Of a DNA stretch of 64,000 bases, positions 15,397 to 26,054 are shown piece after piece. This DNA comes from Nocardioides hwasunensis. Its GTDB lineage: Bacteria > Actinomycetota > Actinomycetes > Propionibacteriales > Nocardioidaceae. Position 1 is the stretch's first letter; each line of letters opens with the position of its first letter. Position numbers and translations under genes: made by a program. The stretch spans positions 558,001 through 622,000 of the forward strand of contig NZ_JACXYY010000002.1 of the NCBI RefSeq assembly GCF_014779665.1, in the 5' to 3' direction. A model generated the notes under the pieces. That model was given only the letters and a program-made list of their open reading frames with translations, was not told where the DNA came from and did not search any database.

Positions 15397-17150
15397 ACCA
15401 CCCGACCACCTTCTTCGGCTCCGTCCTGCGCGTCGCCGTGGGCGTGCTGGCGTGCGCACTGCTCGCCGGCTGCGTGCAGATGCCGACGTCCGGTCCGGTG
15501 GTCGAGCCCCCGGTCAGCTCCGGCGCCGGCACTCCGGCGCCGGGCATCTTCTTCAACCCGCGGCCGCCGCAGGTGGGCGAGACCCCCGACGAGATCGTCA
15601 CCGGATTCCTCGAGGCGATGAAGGCCACGCCGATCCGCACCACGGTCGCGCGCCAGTTCCTCACCCGCGAGGCGGCCGACGGCTGGGCGCCGGAGCAGCA
15701 GATCCTCACCTACGCCGAGCTCGGCAGCGCGGTGGGGCAGATGTCGGTGCAGGTCCCGCTGAACGACGTGAACCGCTACGACTCCCGCGGCGCCTGGGAG
15801 GGCACCGAGGGCCGCGTCGAGCTCGACCTCGGCCTCGTCCAGCAGGACGGCGAGTGGCGCATCGACGAGGTGCCGGACGCGCTGATCGTCCCTGCCTCGT
15901 GGTTCGACGACTGGTACCAACGCGTCTCGCTCTACTACTTCGACCCGACCTCCGAGGTGCTCGTGCCGGAGCCGGTCCACGTGCCGCGGGGCGACCAGTT
16001 CGCCTCCTCGCTGGTGCGTGGCCTGCTGGCCCCGGTCCCGACCGACGACCAGGACGTGGTCCGCACCTTCTTCCCACCCGGCACCACGCAGGGGCTGATG
16101 CCGGTGCAGTCGGGCATCGCGCAGGTGTCGCTGTCCGGAGACCCGGACGCGATCGACACCGAGATCGGCAACCGGATGCTCGTCCAGCTGGCGTGGACGC
16201 TGCGGCAGGACCCGGACGTCAAGGCCGTCGAGCTCACGATCGGCGACCGGCTGATCAGCTACCAGGGTGGCTCGACGCAGGTCAACCTCGGCGTCGGAGC
16301 CGACTACGACCCCAACGGCGTGCGGTCCGACACCGACCTCTTCGCCCTCGACGACGGGCGCGTGGTCACCGGGACGCTCGGCGCGCTCGGGCCCACCGTG
16401 GGTCCGCTGGGCGAGGACGGCTACGACGTGCGCTCGATCGGGGTGAGCATCGACGGGTCCCGGGTCGCCGCGGTCACCGGCGACGGCACGGGGGCGTACG
16501 TCGCGTCGACGGAGGCGCCGGACGGCGAGGTCCTCCAGCCCGTCGTCGGTGCGGTCGACCTGGCTCCGCCGCGGTGGGACTACCGCGGCCGGGTGTGGCT
16601 GCTCGACCGGGGTGCCGGCTCGGCGCGCGTCATCCTCGTCGAGGACGACACCGCGCGCGTGGTGGAGGTCCCGGGTCTGAGCGGACGCAGGGTCAGCCGC
16701 CTCCTCGTCTCGCGCGACGGCACGCGGATGGTCGCGGTCGTGCGGGGGCCGCGGGCCGACCGCGTGGTCGCCGGACGGATCCGGCACGCCGTCGACGGGC
16801 AGGTCATCGGCTTCACCTCCTTCCGGAGACTGCCGCTGGCCATCGAGGGCACCGGTCGGATCCGTGACATCGGCTGGCGCTCGCCGACGGCGGTCTCGGT
16901 GCTCCGGGACATCTCGGACGGCTCGTCGGAGGTGCGCACGACGTCGGTCGACGGTGCGCCGGGTGAGATCGCCACCGCCGGCGCCACCCGCATCCGTGGC
17001 ACGAGCAGGGCGCTGGTCGCGAGCCCGGTGGACAGCCGCGTCTCCGACACCTACGCCCTCACCGGACGTGAGGTGACGAACCTGACCCGTCCCGAGCGGG
17101 TGGTGCCCGACCTGCCCGAGGGGCTCACCTCGCTCACCTACGTGGGGTGA
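15393..17150 (+). CDS. lpqB: Lipoprotein LpqB, MtrB-associated
   Basis: 585 aa. It has a lipoprotein signal with lipobox LLAGC (Cys at residue 27) and the conserved mature start VQMPTSGPVV. A GerMN domain follows at about 190-310 (QFASSLVRGLLAPVPTD, FFPPGTTQGLMPVQSG, VKAVELTIGDRLISYQG). The rest is a beta-propeller-like LpqB domain with repeated hydrophobic/acidic blades (SRVAAVTGDGTGAYVAS, TRMVAVVRGPRADRVV). LpqB modulates MtrA phosphorylation by interacting with MtrB outside the membrane. ATG 15393 overlaps the mtrB stop, giving translational coupling. Confidence 0.95.
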   Translation: MNHPTTFFGSVLRVAVGVLACALLAGCVQMPTSGPVVEPPVSSGAGTPAPGIFFNPRPPQVGETPDEIVTGFLEAMKATPIRTTVARQFLTREAADGWAPEQQILTYAELGSAVGQMSVQVPLNDVNRYDSRGAWEGTEGRVELDLGLVQQDGEWRIDEVPDALIVPASWFDDWYQRVSLYYFDPTSEVLVPEPVHVPRGDQFASSLVRGLLAPVPTDDQDVVRTFFPPGTTQGLMPVQSGIAQVSLSGDPDAIDTEIGNRMLVQLAWTLRQDPDVKAVELTIGDRLISYQGGSTQVNLGVGADYDPNGVRSDTDLFALDDGRVVTGTLGALGPTVGPLGEDGYDVRSIGVSIDGSRVAAVTGDGTGAYVASTEAPDGEVLQPVVGAVDLAPPRWDYRGRVWLLDRGAGSARVILVEDDTARVVEVPGLSGRRVSRLLVSRDGTRMVAVVRGPRADRVVAGRIRHAVDGQVIGFTSFRRLPLAIEGTGRIRDIGWRSPTAVSVLRDISDGSSEVRTTSVDGAPGEIATAGATRIRGTSRALVASPVDSRVSDTYALTGREVTNLTRPERVVPDLPEGLTSLTYVG

Positions 17151-17208
17151 TCCACAGGCGGCGGCGCCGGGCTTGTCGGCGTACGCCGCGTGCTGCTGGC
17201 ATGGACGG

Positions 17209-17913
17209 GTGCTCGACGAGGCCCTCGACCTGTTCCTCGGCAGCCGCTGCGTCGGGTGCGGGCACCCGGGCCGGATGCTGTGCGTCGCCTGCCGGACCTC
17301 GCTCGCCCGGACCGCCGTGCAGGCGTGGCCCACCCCGGTCCCGCACGGGCTGGTGACACCGTGGGCCACCGAGTCCTACGACGGGGTCGTCAAGGAGCTC
17401 GTCGTGGGCCACAAGGATCGCGGCCAGTGGGGTCATCGTCGCGTGCTGGGTGGGCTCCTCGCCGAGGCGGTGCGTGCCGCGACGGAGTACGCCGACCCGG
17501 TGACGCCGCTGCTCCTCGTGCCCGTGCCGTCGCGTCCGGGAGCGGGCCGACAGCGCGGCTACGAGGCCACCGCGGCGATCGTCCGGACCGCCGCCGGGCT
17601 GCTCCGCGACCGCGCGGGTGGGAGCTGCGCGATCGCGGTGGCGCCTCTCCTGGTCTCGCGGGGGGCCGCCGACCAGGCCGGCCTGGACGCCCGCGGCCGG
17701 GCCGCCAACGTCGACCACTCGATGCGGTGCCCGACGTCCGCGCTGACCCGGGTCGCCCGCCGGTGGCCGCGGGCCCACGTCGTCGTCTGCGACGACGTGA
17801 TGACGACCGGGGCGACGGCGCGCGAGGCCCAGAGGGCGCTCGAGTCGGTCGGTCTCCGGCCGGTGGCGATCGCCGCGGTGGCCGCCACGCGGCGGCGCGC
17901 GCCCGAGGGATGA
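17209..17913 (+). CDS. ComF family protein / phosphoribosyltransferase-like
   Basis: 234 aa from GTG 17209. The N-terminus holds a zinc-ribbon-like cluster (SRCVGCGHPGRMLCVACRTSL) and the C-terminus the phosphoribosyl-diphosphate binding loop VVVCDDVMTTGATAREA of PRTase folds. The middle has YDGVVKELVVGHKDRG and LLLVPVPSRPGAGRQRGY, both typical of ComF. In transformable bacteria ComF works in DNA uptake; in actinobacteria its role is unclear. The start is uncertain: TTG 17173 in the same frame would add 12 residues, and neither has a good ribosome binding site. It follows lpqB in the canonical order. Confidence 0.85.
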   Translation: MLDEALDLFLGSRCVGCGHPGRMLCVACRTSLARTAVQAWPTPVPHGLVTPWATESYDGVVKELVVGHKDRGQWGHRRVLGGLLAEAVRAATEYADPVTPLLLVPVPSRPGAGRQRGYEATAAIVRTAAGLLRDRAGGSCAIAVAPLLVSRGAADQAGLDARGRAANVDHSMRCPTSALTRVARRWPRAHVVVCDDVMTTGATAREAQRALESVGLRPVAIAAVAATRRRAPEG

Positions 17914-17921
17914 CCCTGCGG

Positions 17922-17950
17922 TTGGCCCGCGGCTCCCGAGGGGCTAGCGT
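17922..17950 (+). promoter_or_regulatory. Promoter of the non-coding leader before hpf (-35 TTGGCC, -10 TAGCGT)
   Basis: TTGGCC at 17922-17927 and TAGCGT at 17945-17950 are separated by exactly 17 bp. This is the best-formed promoter in the window. It would start RNA near 17957, about 370 nt before the hpf start codon. Confidence 0.6.
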
Positions 17951-17956
17951 CTCTTC

Positions 17957-18310
17957 ATGGAGTCCGCCCGGGTCCGTGGTTGCGTCACGGAGAGGGCTGC
18001 GCGCGAGCGCAGGTCCCGCCCGAGGCAAGCCGATGCCAGTCGCAGGCGAAACGGTCCACGTAAGTCCACGAGCACCGCGTCCCCGGACGAGGGGCCCGTC
18101 GGACGATCACGGTGCGGCTTAGAAGTAAGTCCTGCCTCGGCCCCGACGTCAGATGCGTCGGACGCCGGGAGAAGGCCAGTAGTGACGGAGAAGTTGCGAA
18201 CGCTTCAGCAGGCGATTGTGGGGTCGAAGACCAGGTCGGCCGGGCGGACTCCATCCCACCCTGCCCCGGCGCACGGTGCCGCGGCCCATGGAAGGGTGCG
18301 GTCCGCTCGC
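17957..18310 (+). ncRNA. Probable raiA-type structured RNA upstream of hpf
   Basis: A 414-bp gap separates comF from hpf, although this order is otherwise tightly packed. It starts with a good promoter. It shows local inverted repeats: TCCGTG (17973-17978) with CACGGA (17986-17991), and CCGACG (18143-18148) with CGTCGG (18156-18161). A low-complexity-free, purine-rich core includes GAAACGGTCCACGTAAGTCC. The raiA RNA motif is known from Firmicutes and Actinobacteria directly upstream of raiA/hpf genes and has a size in this range (established knowledge, from memory). The 118-codon open frame over it has no coding character. A covariance-model search would settle it. Confidence 0.6.
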
Positions 18311-18327
18311 TAGTTGAGGAGGTTCAC

Positions 18328-18942
18328 ATGGAGGTTGTGGTCACGGGACGGCACTGCGAGGTGTCCGATCGATTCCGCGAACATGTCTCGGAGAAGCTCA
18401 CCCGTCTGGAGAAGCACGACCACCGCATCATGCGGGTCCAGGTGGAGGTGGAGCTCGAGAAGAACCCTCGCCAGCACGACCGTGCGACCAAGGTCGAGCT
18501 CACGGCGTTCTCCAAGGGCCCGGTGATCCGCGCGGAGGCGGCCGCCGAGGACAAGATGGGTGCGCTCGACCTGGCGCTCGACAAGATGCAGTCGCAGATG
18601 CGCCGCGCGGCCGACCGTCGTCGCGTCCACAAGGGACGCAACGAGCGCGTGTCGGTGGGGGAGGCCCTCGCCGGGATGCCCACGGTGGACGACGCGGCCG
18701 CGGACGAGGACGGTGTGGTCGAGCGCAAGGTCGGGCCCATCACGGTGACCGGTGACGGTCCGCTCGTGGTGCGCGAGAAGTCGCACAAGGCCGCCCCGAT
18801 GACCCTCGACCAGGCGCTCTACGAGATGGAGCTGGTCGGCCACGACTTCTACCTCTTCGTCGACAAGGAGGTCGACCGCCCGGCCGTGGTCTACCGCCGT
18901 CGGGGCTACGACTACGGCGTGATCTCGCTCGACGTCGACTGA
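18328..18942 (+). CDS. hpf: Ribosome hibernation promoting factor, long form (HPF/RaiA)
   Basis: 204 aa. The N-terminal S30AE domain spans residues 1-100 ([40 protein letters not shown]). A linker follows, and the C-terminal dimerisation domain spans about 140-204 ([36 protein letters not shown]). This is the long HPF that dimerises 70S ribosomes into inactive 100S particles in stationary phase or stress. ATG 18328 has a strong ribosome binding site (GAGGAGGT, 5 bp upstream). The long structured leader suggests control at the RNA level. Confidence 0.96.
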   Translation: MEVVVTGRHCEVSDRFREHVSEKLTRLEKHDHRIMRVQVEVELEKNPRQHDRATKVELTAFSKGPVIRAEAAAEDKMGALDLALDKMQSQMRRAADRRRVHKGRNERVSVGEALAGMPTVDDAAADEDGVVERKVGPITVTGDGPLVVREKSHKAAPMTLDQALYEMELVGHDFYLFVDKEVDRPAVVYRRRGYDYGVISLDVD

Positions 18943-18989
18943 GACGTCGCCGCCGGATGCTTCCTGACGACTCGGTCCCGCGCGCGTGC

Positions 18990-18995
18990 AATGAT
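18990..18995 (+). promoter_or_regulatory. Possible -10 element AATGAT before the response regulator gene
   Basis: AATGAT ends 6 nt before GTG 19002 and agrees with xAxxxT only; the spacing matches the leaderless promoters elsewhere in the window. Weak on its own. Confidence 0.3.
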
Positions 18996-19001
18996 GCGCG
19001 C

Positions 19002-19676
19002 GTGACCGAGTCAACAGGCAGCGAACCCGTCCGCGTGCTGGTGGTCGACGACCAGGAGCTCTTCCGGCGAGGGCTGATCATGCTGCTCGGCGGGGACTCC
19101 GACATCGAGGTCGTCGGCGAGGCCGCCGACGGCGTCACCGCGACCGACCTCGCCGTGAAGACCGCCCCGGACGTGATCCTGCTCGACGTCCGCATGCCGC
19201 GGCGCACCGGCGTGGAGGCCTGCCGCGCGATCAAGGAGGCCGTGCCGTCGGCCAAGATCATCATGCTGACGGTCTCCGACGAGGAGGCCGACCTCTACGA
19301 GTCGGTCAAGAACGGCGCCGCGGGCTACCTCCTCAAGGACTCCTCGATCGAGGAGGTCGCGCAGGCGGTCCGCGTGGTCAACGAGGGACAGTCGCTGATC
19401 AGCCCGTCGATGGCGGTCAAGCTCATCGACGAGTTCAAGCAGATGTCGAAGCCCGAGCGCGAGCAGGGCCCGGCGCTGCGGCTGACCGACCGCGAGCTCG
19501 AGGTGCTGCGCCTGGTCGCCAAGGGCCTCAACAACCGTGAGGTGGCCAAGGAGCTCTTCATCTCCGAGAACACGGTGAAGAACCACGTGCGCAACATCTT
19601 GGAGAAGCTCCAGCTCCACTCCCGCATGGAGGCCGTCATGTACGCCATGCGCGAGAAGCTGCTGGACCTGCCCTGA
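19002..19676 (+). CDS. NarL/FixJ-type response regulator
   Basis: 224 aa. The receiver domain (residues 9-125) has acidic DD in [14 protein letters not shown], phospho-acceptor Asp in [13 protein letters not shown], then MLTVSDEE and Lys in GYLLKDSS. The C-terminal LuxR helix-turn-helix (about 155-215) has [38 protein letters not shown]. There is no adjacent histidine kinase, so it is an orphan regulator here; many such actinobacterial proteins sit between hpf and secA. GTG 19002 is preferred over the upstream in-frame ATG at 18957 because of the -10-like hexamer and because the receiver starts directly after. Confidence 0.9.
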   Translation: MTESTGSEPVRVLVVDDQELFRRGLIMLLGGDSDIEVVGEAADGVTATDLAVKTAPDVILLDVRMPRRTGVEACRAIKEAVPSAKIIMLTVSDEEADLYESVKNGAAGYLLKDSSIEEVAQAVRVVNEGQSLISPSMAVKLIDEFKQMSKPEREQGPALRLTDRELEVLRLVAKGLNNREVAKELFISENTVKNHVRNILEKLQLHSRMEAVMYAMREKLLDLP

Positions 19677-19682
19677 CGGGCG

Positions 19683-20954
19683 ATGTCGGTCCGTTCCGGT
19701 TGGCTTCCCCACGTGGACCAGCTGACCAAGCTCCAGGCCCGTCGCATCGCGCTGGGCGCCCAGGGCTTCACTGATCGCGCCCACTCCGCGCCGTCGATGC
19801 GGACGCTCGAGCGCACGGTGCAGCGCACCGGCGTGCTCCAGGTCGACTCGGTCAACGTCCTCCAGCGCGCCCACTACATGCCGCTCTACTCGCGGATGGG
19901 CCCCTACGACGTCGACCTGCTGCGTCGGGCGCAGAGCGGGACGGCGCGACGGCCCCGCCGGCTCGTGGAGTACTGGGCACACGTCCAGGCCCTGATGCCG
20001 GTCGAGCTGTGGCCGCTCATGCGGCACCGGATGGAGAAGTACCGCGCCGAGCGTGGCAAGTGGGGCTTCGCGGCCACCGATCCCGGCCTCGAGCCCCGGG
20101 TGCTGGCCGCCGTCCGCGACCGCGGCCCGGTCACCGCGCGTGACCTGGAGGAGGAGTTCAGCACCGGGCCGCGCAGCAGGGAGCACTGGGGCTGGAACTG
20201 GTCGGAGGCCCGCAAGGTCCTCGACTACCTCTTCCTCGTCGGCGACGTGGCCGTCGCCGGCCGCACCAGCCAGTTCGAGGTGGTCTACGACCTGACCGAG
20301 CGGGTCCTGCCGGCCGCGGTGCTCGACGCGCCGACGCCCACGCCCCAGGAGGCGGTGACCGAGCTCGTACGTCGAGCCGCCCGCTCGCACGGGGTCGCGT
20401 CCGGTGCCTGCCTGGCCGACTACTACCGGCTGCGGCTCCAGCCGGCCCCGGGCAAGGCGAGCACGAAGGTGGCGATCGACCAGCTCGTCGAGGACGGTGA
20501 GCTGGTCCCCGTGCGGGTCCAGGGGTGGAAGCCGCAGGCCTACCTCCACCGCGACGCCCGGCTGCCGAGACGGGTGGGGGCCCGGGCACTCCTGAGCCCG
20601 TTCGACCCGGTGGTGTGGCAGCGCGCCCGCGCCGAGGCCCTCTTCGACTTCTTCTACCGCATCGAGATCTACGTGCCGAGGGAGCAGCGGCTCCACGGCT
20701 ACTACGTGCTGCCGTTCCTGCTCGGCGACCGGCTCGTGGGCCGCGTCGACCTCAAGGCCGACCGGGCCGCCCGCGCCCTGCTCGTGCCGGGTGCCTTCGT
20801 GGAGCCGGGCGCCCCGCCGGAGACCGTCGAGGAGCTCGCCGCCGAGCTCCGCCGGCTCGCCGGCTGGCTGGGCCTCGACGACGTCGTCGTCGGCCGCGGG
20901 TCGGGCGCGTCGGGCGACCTGTTGCAGGCATTGGGTGAGGCGTTGGAGCGGTAG
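19683..20954 (+). CDS. YcaQ-family winged-helix protein (crosslink-repair DNA glycosylase type)
   Basis: 423 aa. The pattern KLQARRIALGAQGF, LQVDSVNVLQRAHYMPLYSRMG, VEYWAHVQALMPVELWPLM, WGWNWSEARKVLDYLFLVGD, LLSPFDPVVWQRARAEALFDF and YRIEIYVPREQRLHGYYVLPFL is the HTH_42/YcaQ family. E. coli YcaQ unhooks interstrand DNA crosslinks, with catalysis linked to a Q-x-D motif; here the corresponding segment reads LQVDSV, so the motif is kept. ATG 19683 follows the regulator stop by 6 bp. GTG 19713 is a possible shorter start, with no ribosome binding site at either. Confidence 0.85.
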   Translation: MSVRSGWLPHVDQLTKLQARRIALGAQGFTDRAHSAPSMRTLERTVQRTGVLQVDSVNVLQRAHYMPLYSRMGPYDVDLLRRAQSGTARRPRRLVEYWAHVQALMPVELWPLMRHRMEKYRAERGKWGFAATDPGLEPRVLAAVRDRGPVTARDLEEEFSTGPRSREHWGWNWSEARKVLDYLFLVGDVAVAGRTSQFEVVYDLTERVLPAAVLDAPTPTPQEAVTELVRRAARSHGVASGACLADYYRLRLQPAPGKASTKVAIDQLVEDGELVPVRVQGWKPQAYLHRDARLPRRVGARALLSPFDPVVWQRARAEALFDFFYRIEIYVPREQRLHGYYVLPFLLGDRLVGRVDLKADRAARALLVPGAFVEPGAPPETVEELAAELRRLAGWLGLDDVVVGRGSGASGDLLQALGEALER

Positions 20955-20955
20955 G

Positions 20956-20961
20956 TAGAGT
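20956..20961 (+). promoter_or_regulatory. -10 element TAGAGT, leaderless promoter of secA
   Basis: TAGAGT ends 8 nt before GTG 20970, with TTGGGT 19 bp upstream as a weak -35. There is no Shine-Dalgarno before secA. Confidence 0.5.
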
Positions 20962-20969
20962 TACCACTC

Positions 20970-23819
<2,850 letters not shown>

Positions 23820-23825
23820 CGCCGC

Positions 23826-24344
23826 TCAGCCGAACGACAGGGCGACGCACTGCCAGCGGTCCCGCACGACCTCGAACCGTGCGGCGACCGCGCGTGAGCG
23901 CCGCCCGTAGCGCACGTGCGCGCTCGCCTCGGCGGCGTCGTCGCGGATCAGGGCGGTGCGGACGCTCATGATCACGGGTCGGGTCGGGTTGGGCCCGCGC
24001 GAGCGACCGGGCGCCCCGGCCGCCTCGCTGATCGCGCGGGATCGCCGCACGAGGTCGTCGTAGACCTCCGGCACCGAGTGGCGCAGCACCTGGCTCACCG
24101 GACGGTCGCCCGACGCGATCTCGACGACCGCGGCGAGGTAGCGGGCGATGATGGCGTCCACCTGCTGTCGGTCGGCGGTGCCACCCACGACGAGGTCGTT
24201 GGTGCGGGCGAGCCGTGGCCGCGGGCGCGGGGGAGCCGTGCGCGGAGTCAGGTCGAGCGCCAGCGAGCCCTGGACGCTCGCCATCGGCGAGCCGGGTCGC
24301 AGGAGGATGACCTCGGCCGTGGAGGTGTCCGGTGTGGGCATCAT
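23826..24344 (-). CDS. Rv3235-like family protein
   Basis: 172 aa. The N-terminus is Pro/Arg rich (TPRTAPPRPRPRLARTND). The C-terminal half is the conserved module: QQVDAIIARYLAAVVEIASG, DRPVSQVLRHSVPEVYDDL, then strands VRTALIRDDAAEASAHVRYG and RAVAARFEVVRDRWQCVAL. This pattern and the place next to secA fit the Rv3235 family of unknown function. Its start overlaps the stop of the LysM gene (ATGA), so the two are translated together. It converges on secA, leaving only 6 bp between stop codons. Confidence 0.7.
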   Translation of the reverse strand: MMPTPDTSTAEVILLRPGSPMASVQGSLALDLTPRTAPPRPRPRLARTNDLVVGGTADRQQVDAIIARYLAAVVEIASGDRPVSQVLRHSVPEVYDDLVRRSRAISEAAGAPGRSRGPNPTRPVIMSVRTALIRDDAAEASAHVRYGRRSRAVAARFEVVRDRWQCVALSFG

Positions 24345-25030
24345 CGTGCTCCGTCCGTGTCGTGGTGGTCGTTGCTGTCGTGGGTGTCGCCGGGCAGGTG
24401 CAGCGCCTGGCCGGGAAGGATCAGGTCGGGGTCGTCGCCCACGACGTCTCGGTTGGCCTGCCAGATGGTCCGCCAGCGCTGGTCGATGGACGTCTCGCCG
24501 ACCGGATGTGCGGCGGCGATCGCCCAGAGGGATTCACCGGGCCGCACGACGTGGGCGTCCACCCGGACGCTCGCCGGGCGGATCGTCGCATGCGCGGGGC
24601 GCGGTCCGTGCCGCTCGGGGGCGACGGCCCGCTCGGGCAGGCTCAGCCCGACCAGGCCTTCACGACCGTCGCTACCGGCCCGGTCCCCAGCGGCCAGCGC
24701 GGGTGTGCTGGTGCCGGCGACCACGGCCGCGCCGCACGCGACCAGGACCCACCGGCGGACGGTGCCGCCGGCCACGCTCGTCACGCCGGGGCGGCGACGA
24801 TCCAGGAGCAGCGCAGCGACCGTCGCGGTCGTGATGACCCAGAGCCAGGCGGCGGCCAGCGCCAGCCCCGTGGCGCACACCGCGACGACCAGGTCGATGA
24901 CGTCGTCACCGGCTCCGGTGCGGGTGGCGTGCCAGGCGCCCGGGGCGAGGGCCGCCGCACCGAGGGCGGCGCTCGTCGCCCCCAGCCAGACCACCACGGG
25001 GCGCACCACCCTGACAGCTCTCCGAGACAC
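24341..25030 (-). CDS. LysM domain membrane protein
   Basis: 229 aa. Three hydrophobic segments (starting VVVWLGATSAALGAAAL, VIDLVVAVCATGLALAAAWLW and WVLVACGAAVVAGTSTPALA) precede an extracellular region. That region ends in a LysM domain at about 160-215 (HVVRPGESLWAIAAAHP, WRTIWQANRDVVGDDPD, LILPGQALHLP). LysM binds N-acetylglucosamine-containing glycans, so the protein is probably anchored at the cell wall. It is followed by the Rv3235-like gene with a 4-bp overlap and is divergent from the gene at 25127. Confidence 0.85.
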   Translation of the reverse strand: MSRRAVRVVRPVVVWLGATSAALGAAALAPGAWHATRTGAGDDVIDLVVAVCATGLALAAAWLWVITTATVAALLLDRRRPGVTSVAGGTVRRWVLVACGAAVVAGTSTPALAAGDRAGSDGREGLVGLSLPERAVAPERHGPRPAHATIRPASVRVDAHVVRPGESLWAIAAAHPVGETSIDQRWRTIWQANRDVVGDDPDLILPGQALHLPGDTHDSNDHHDTDGAR

Positions 25031-25114
25031 CCCTGAACCTTTCGTTTGCGTCTGTTTGCATCATTCAACGAACGTTCACGAGTGTTGTCAAAGGTTTCTC
25101 CACAGCCGGGTGCT

Positions 25115-25120
25115 TAGAGT
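25115..25120 (+). promoter_or_regulatory. -10 element TAGAGT, leaderless promoter
   Basis: TAGAGT ends 6 nt before ATG 25127. TTGTCA occurs 24 bp upstream, too far for a normal -35. The divergent region also has a loose dyad around GAACGTTC. Confidence 0.5.
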
Positions 25121-25126
25121 GGTGCG

Positions 25127-25678
25127 ATGTCCTGGGAGCACGAGCTGTTCGCGCTGTTCGACGATCTCGAGGGTCAGGCAGCGGCGGCGTGGGAGGCCGA
25201 CCGTGAGGCGGAGATCGCCGATCGCGCCCGCGCCGAGTACGCCGCGGTGACCCTGGCCAGCCGCCTGATGGCCACGCGTGGACGTGACGTGGCGCTGGAC
25301 CTGCCGCACGTCGGTCGGATCGAGGGGCGCCTGGCGCGAGTCGGTGAGGGATGGTGCCTGCTCAGCGGGTCCGGGCAGGACTGGATCGTCTCGGTGCGTG
25401 CCGTCGCCGGGGTGCGCGGAGCGACCGAGCGCTCGGTGCCGGAGGTGGCCTGGTCACCGGTCGACCGGCTGGGGCTGCGAGCGGCGCTGCGCCGGCTCGC
25501 CGACGCCGAGGCGCGTTGCCTGGTGCACCTCGCCGACGGTCGCCGTCACGAGGCCTACGTCGAGCGCGTCGGTGCCGACTTCCTCGAGTGCCGGACGGTC
25601 GCGGACGCGGGCGACCCGCGCGAGGTGGTGCTGGTGCCCTACGACGGGTTGGTGGCCGTCCAGAGCAGGGACGACTGA
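25127..25678 (+). CDS. Conserved hypothetical actinobacterial protein
   Basis: 183 aa with no signal peptide or membrane segment. The N-terminal 40 residues are helical and acidic (HELFALFDDLEGQAAAAW). Two beta-rich repeats follow: VALDLPHVGRIEGRLARVGE then WCLLSGSGQDWIVSV, and CLVHLADGRRHEAYVERVGA then DFLECRTV. The strands alternate like a small Sm- or SH3-like barrel, which is only an impression. I do not recognise a function. It stands alone between divergent LysM and convergent tatB genes and is probably transcribed without a leader. Confidence 0.7.
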   Translation: MSWEHELFALFDDLEGQAAAAWEADREAEIADRARAEYAAVTLASRLMATRGRDVALDLPHVGRIEGRLARVGEGWCLLSGSGQDWIVSVRAVAGVRGATERSVPEVAWSPVDRLGLRAALRRLADAEARCLVHLADGRRHEAYVERVGADFLECRTVADAGDPREVVLVPYDGLVAVQSRDD

Positions 25679-25706
25679 CCGGGCGTCGTCAGGCGATCGG
25701 AAGCGA

Positions 25707-26036
25707 TCAGGTCGCGTCGACGTCGTACGGCGGGACCTGGCCCTCGGGCAGCCGATCCCTCTCGGCCTGCTCGGCCTGCTCGCGGTCGACCTCGGCCATC
25801 GCCTCGGTGATGTGCTTGCGCACGATCGCGCGGGGGTCGAGGTCGCGGAGCTGGAGGTCGGCGTAGTCCGGGCCGAGCTCGTTGCGGAGCTCGTCGCGGG
25901 CGTTGTTGGCCAGCCCCCGCGCGCGGTGGAGCAGCTGCGCCGCCTGGCGGGCCAGGTCCGGGAGCTTGTCCGGCCCGAGCACGAGCACGGCCACCAGCGC
26001 GATCACAGCCAGCTCCATGAGCCCGACGTCGAACAT
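25707..26036 (-). CDS. tatB: Sec-independent protein translocase subunit TatB
   Basis: 109 aa. The N-terminus MFDVGLMELAVIALVAVLVL is a single membrane helix with the conserved Glu8. It is followed by the hinge GPDKLPDLARQ and an amphipathic helix (AAQLLHRARGLANNARDEL), with an acidic C-terminal tail. TatB binds twin-arginine precursors together with TatC. The Glu at position 8 and the DKLPDLARQ hinge favour TatB over TatA, as does the mrp neighbour downstream of which it sits in actinobacteria. mrp lies 18 bp upstream on the same strand. Confidence 0.88.
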   Translation of the reverse strand: MFDVGLMELAVIALVAVLVLGPDKLPDLARQAAQLLHRARGLANNARDELRNELGPDYADLQLRDLDPRAIVRKHITEAMAEVDREQAEQAERDRLPEGQVPPYDVDAT

Positions 26037-26054
26037 GGTTGTAGAACCTACTGG

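Noticed and set aside
17957..18313. 118-codon open frame before hpf
   Set aside because: It starts with ATG at a good promoter distance, but the translation is Arg/Ser/Pro low-complexity, the third-position GC bias is weak, and the region fits a structured RNA better.
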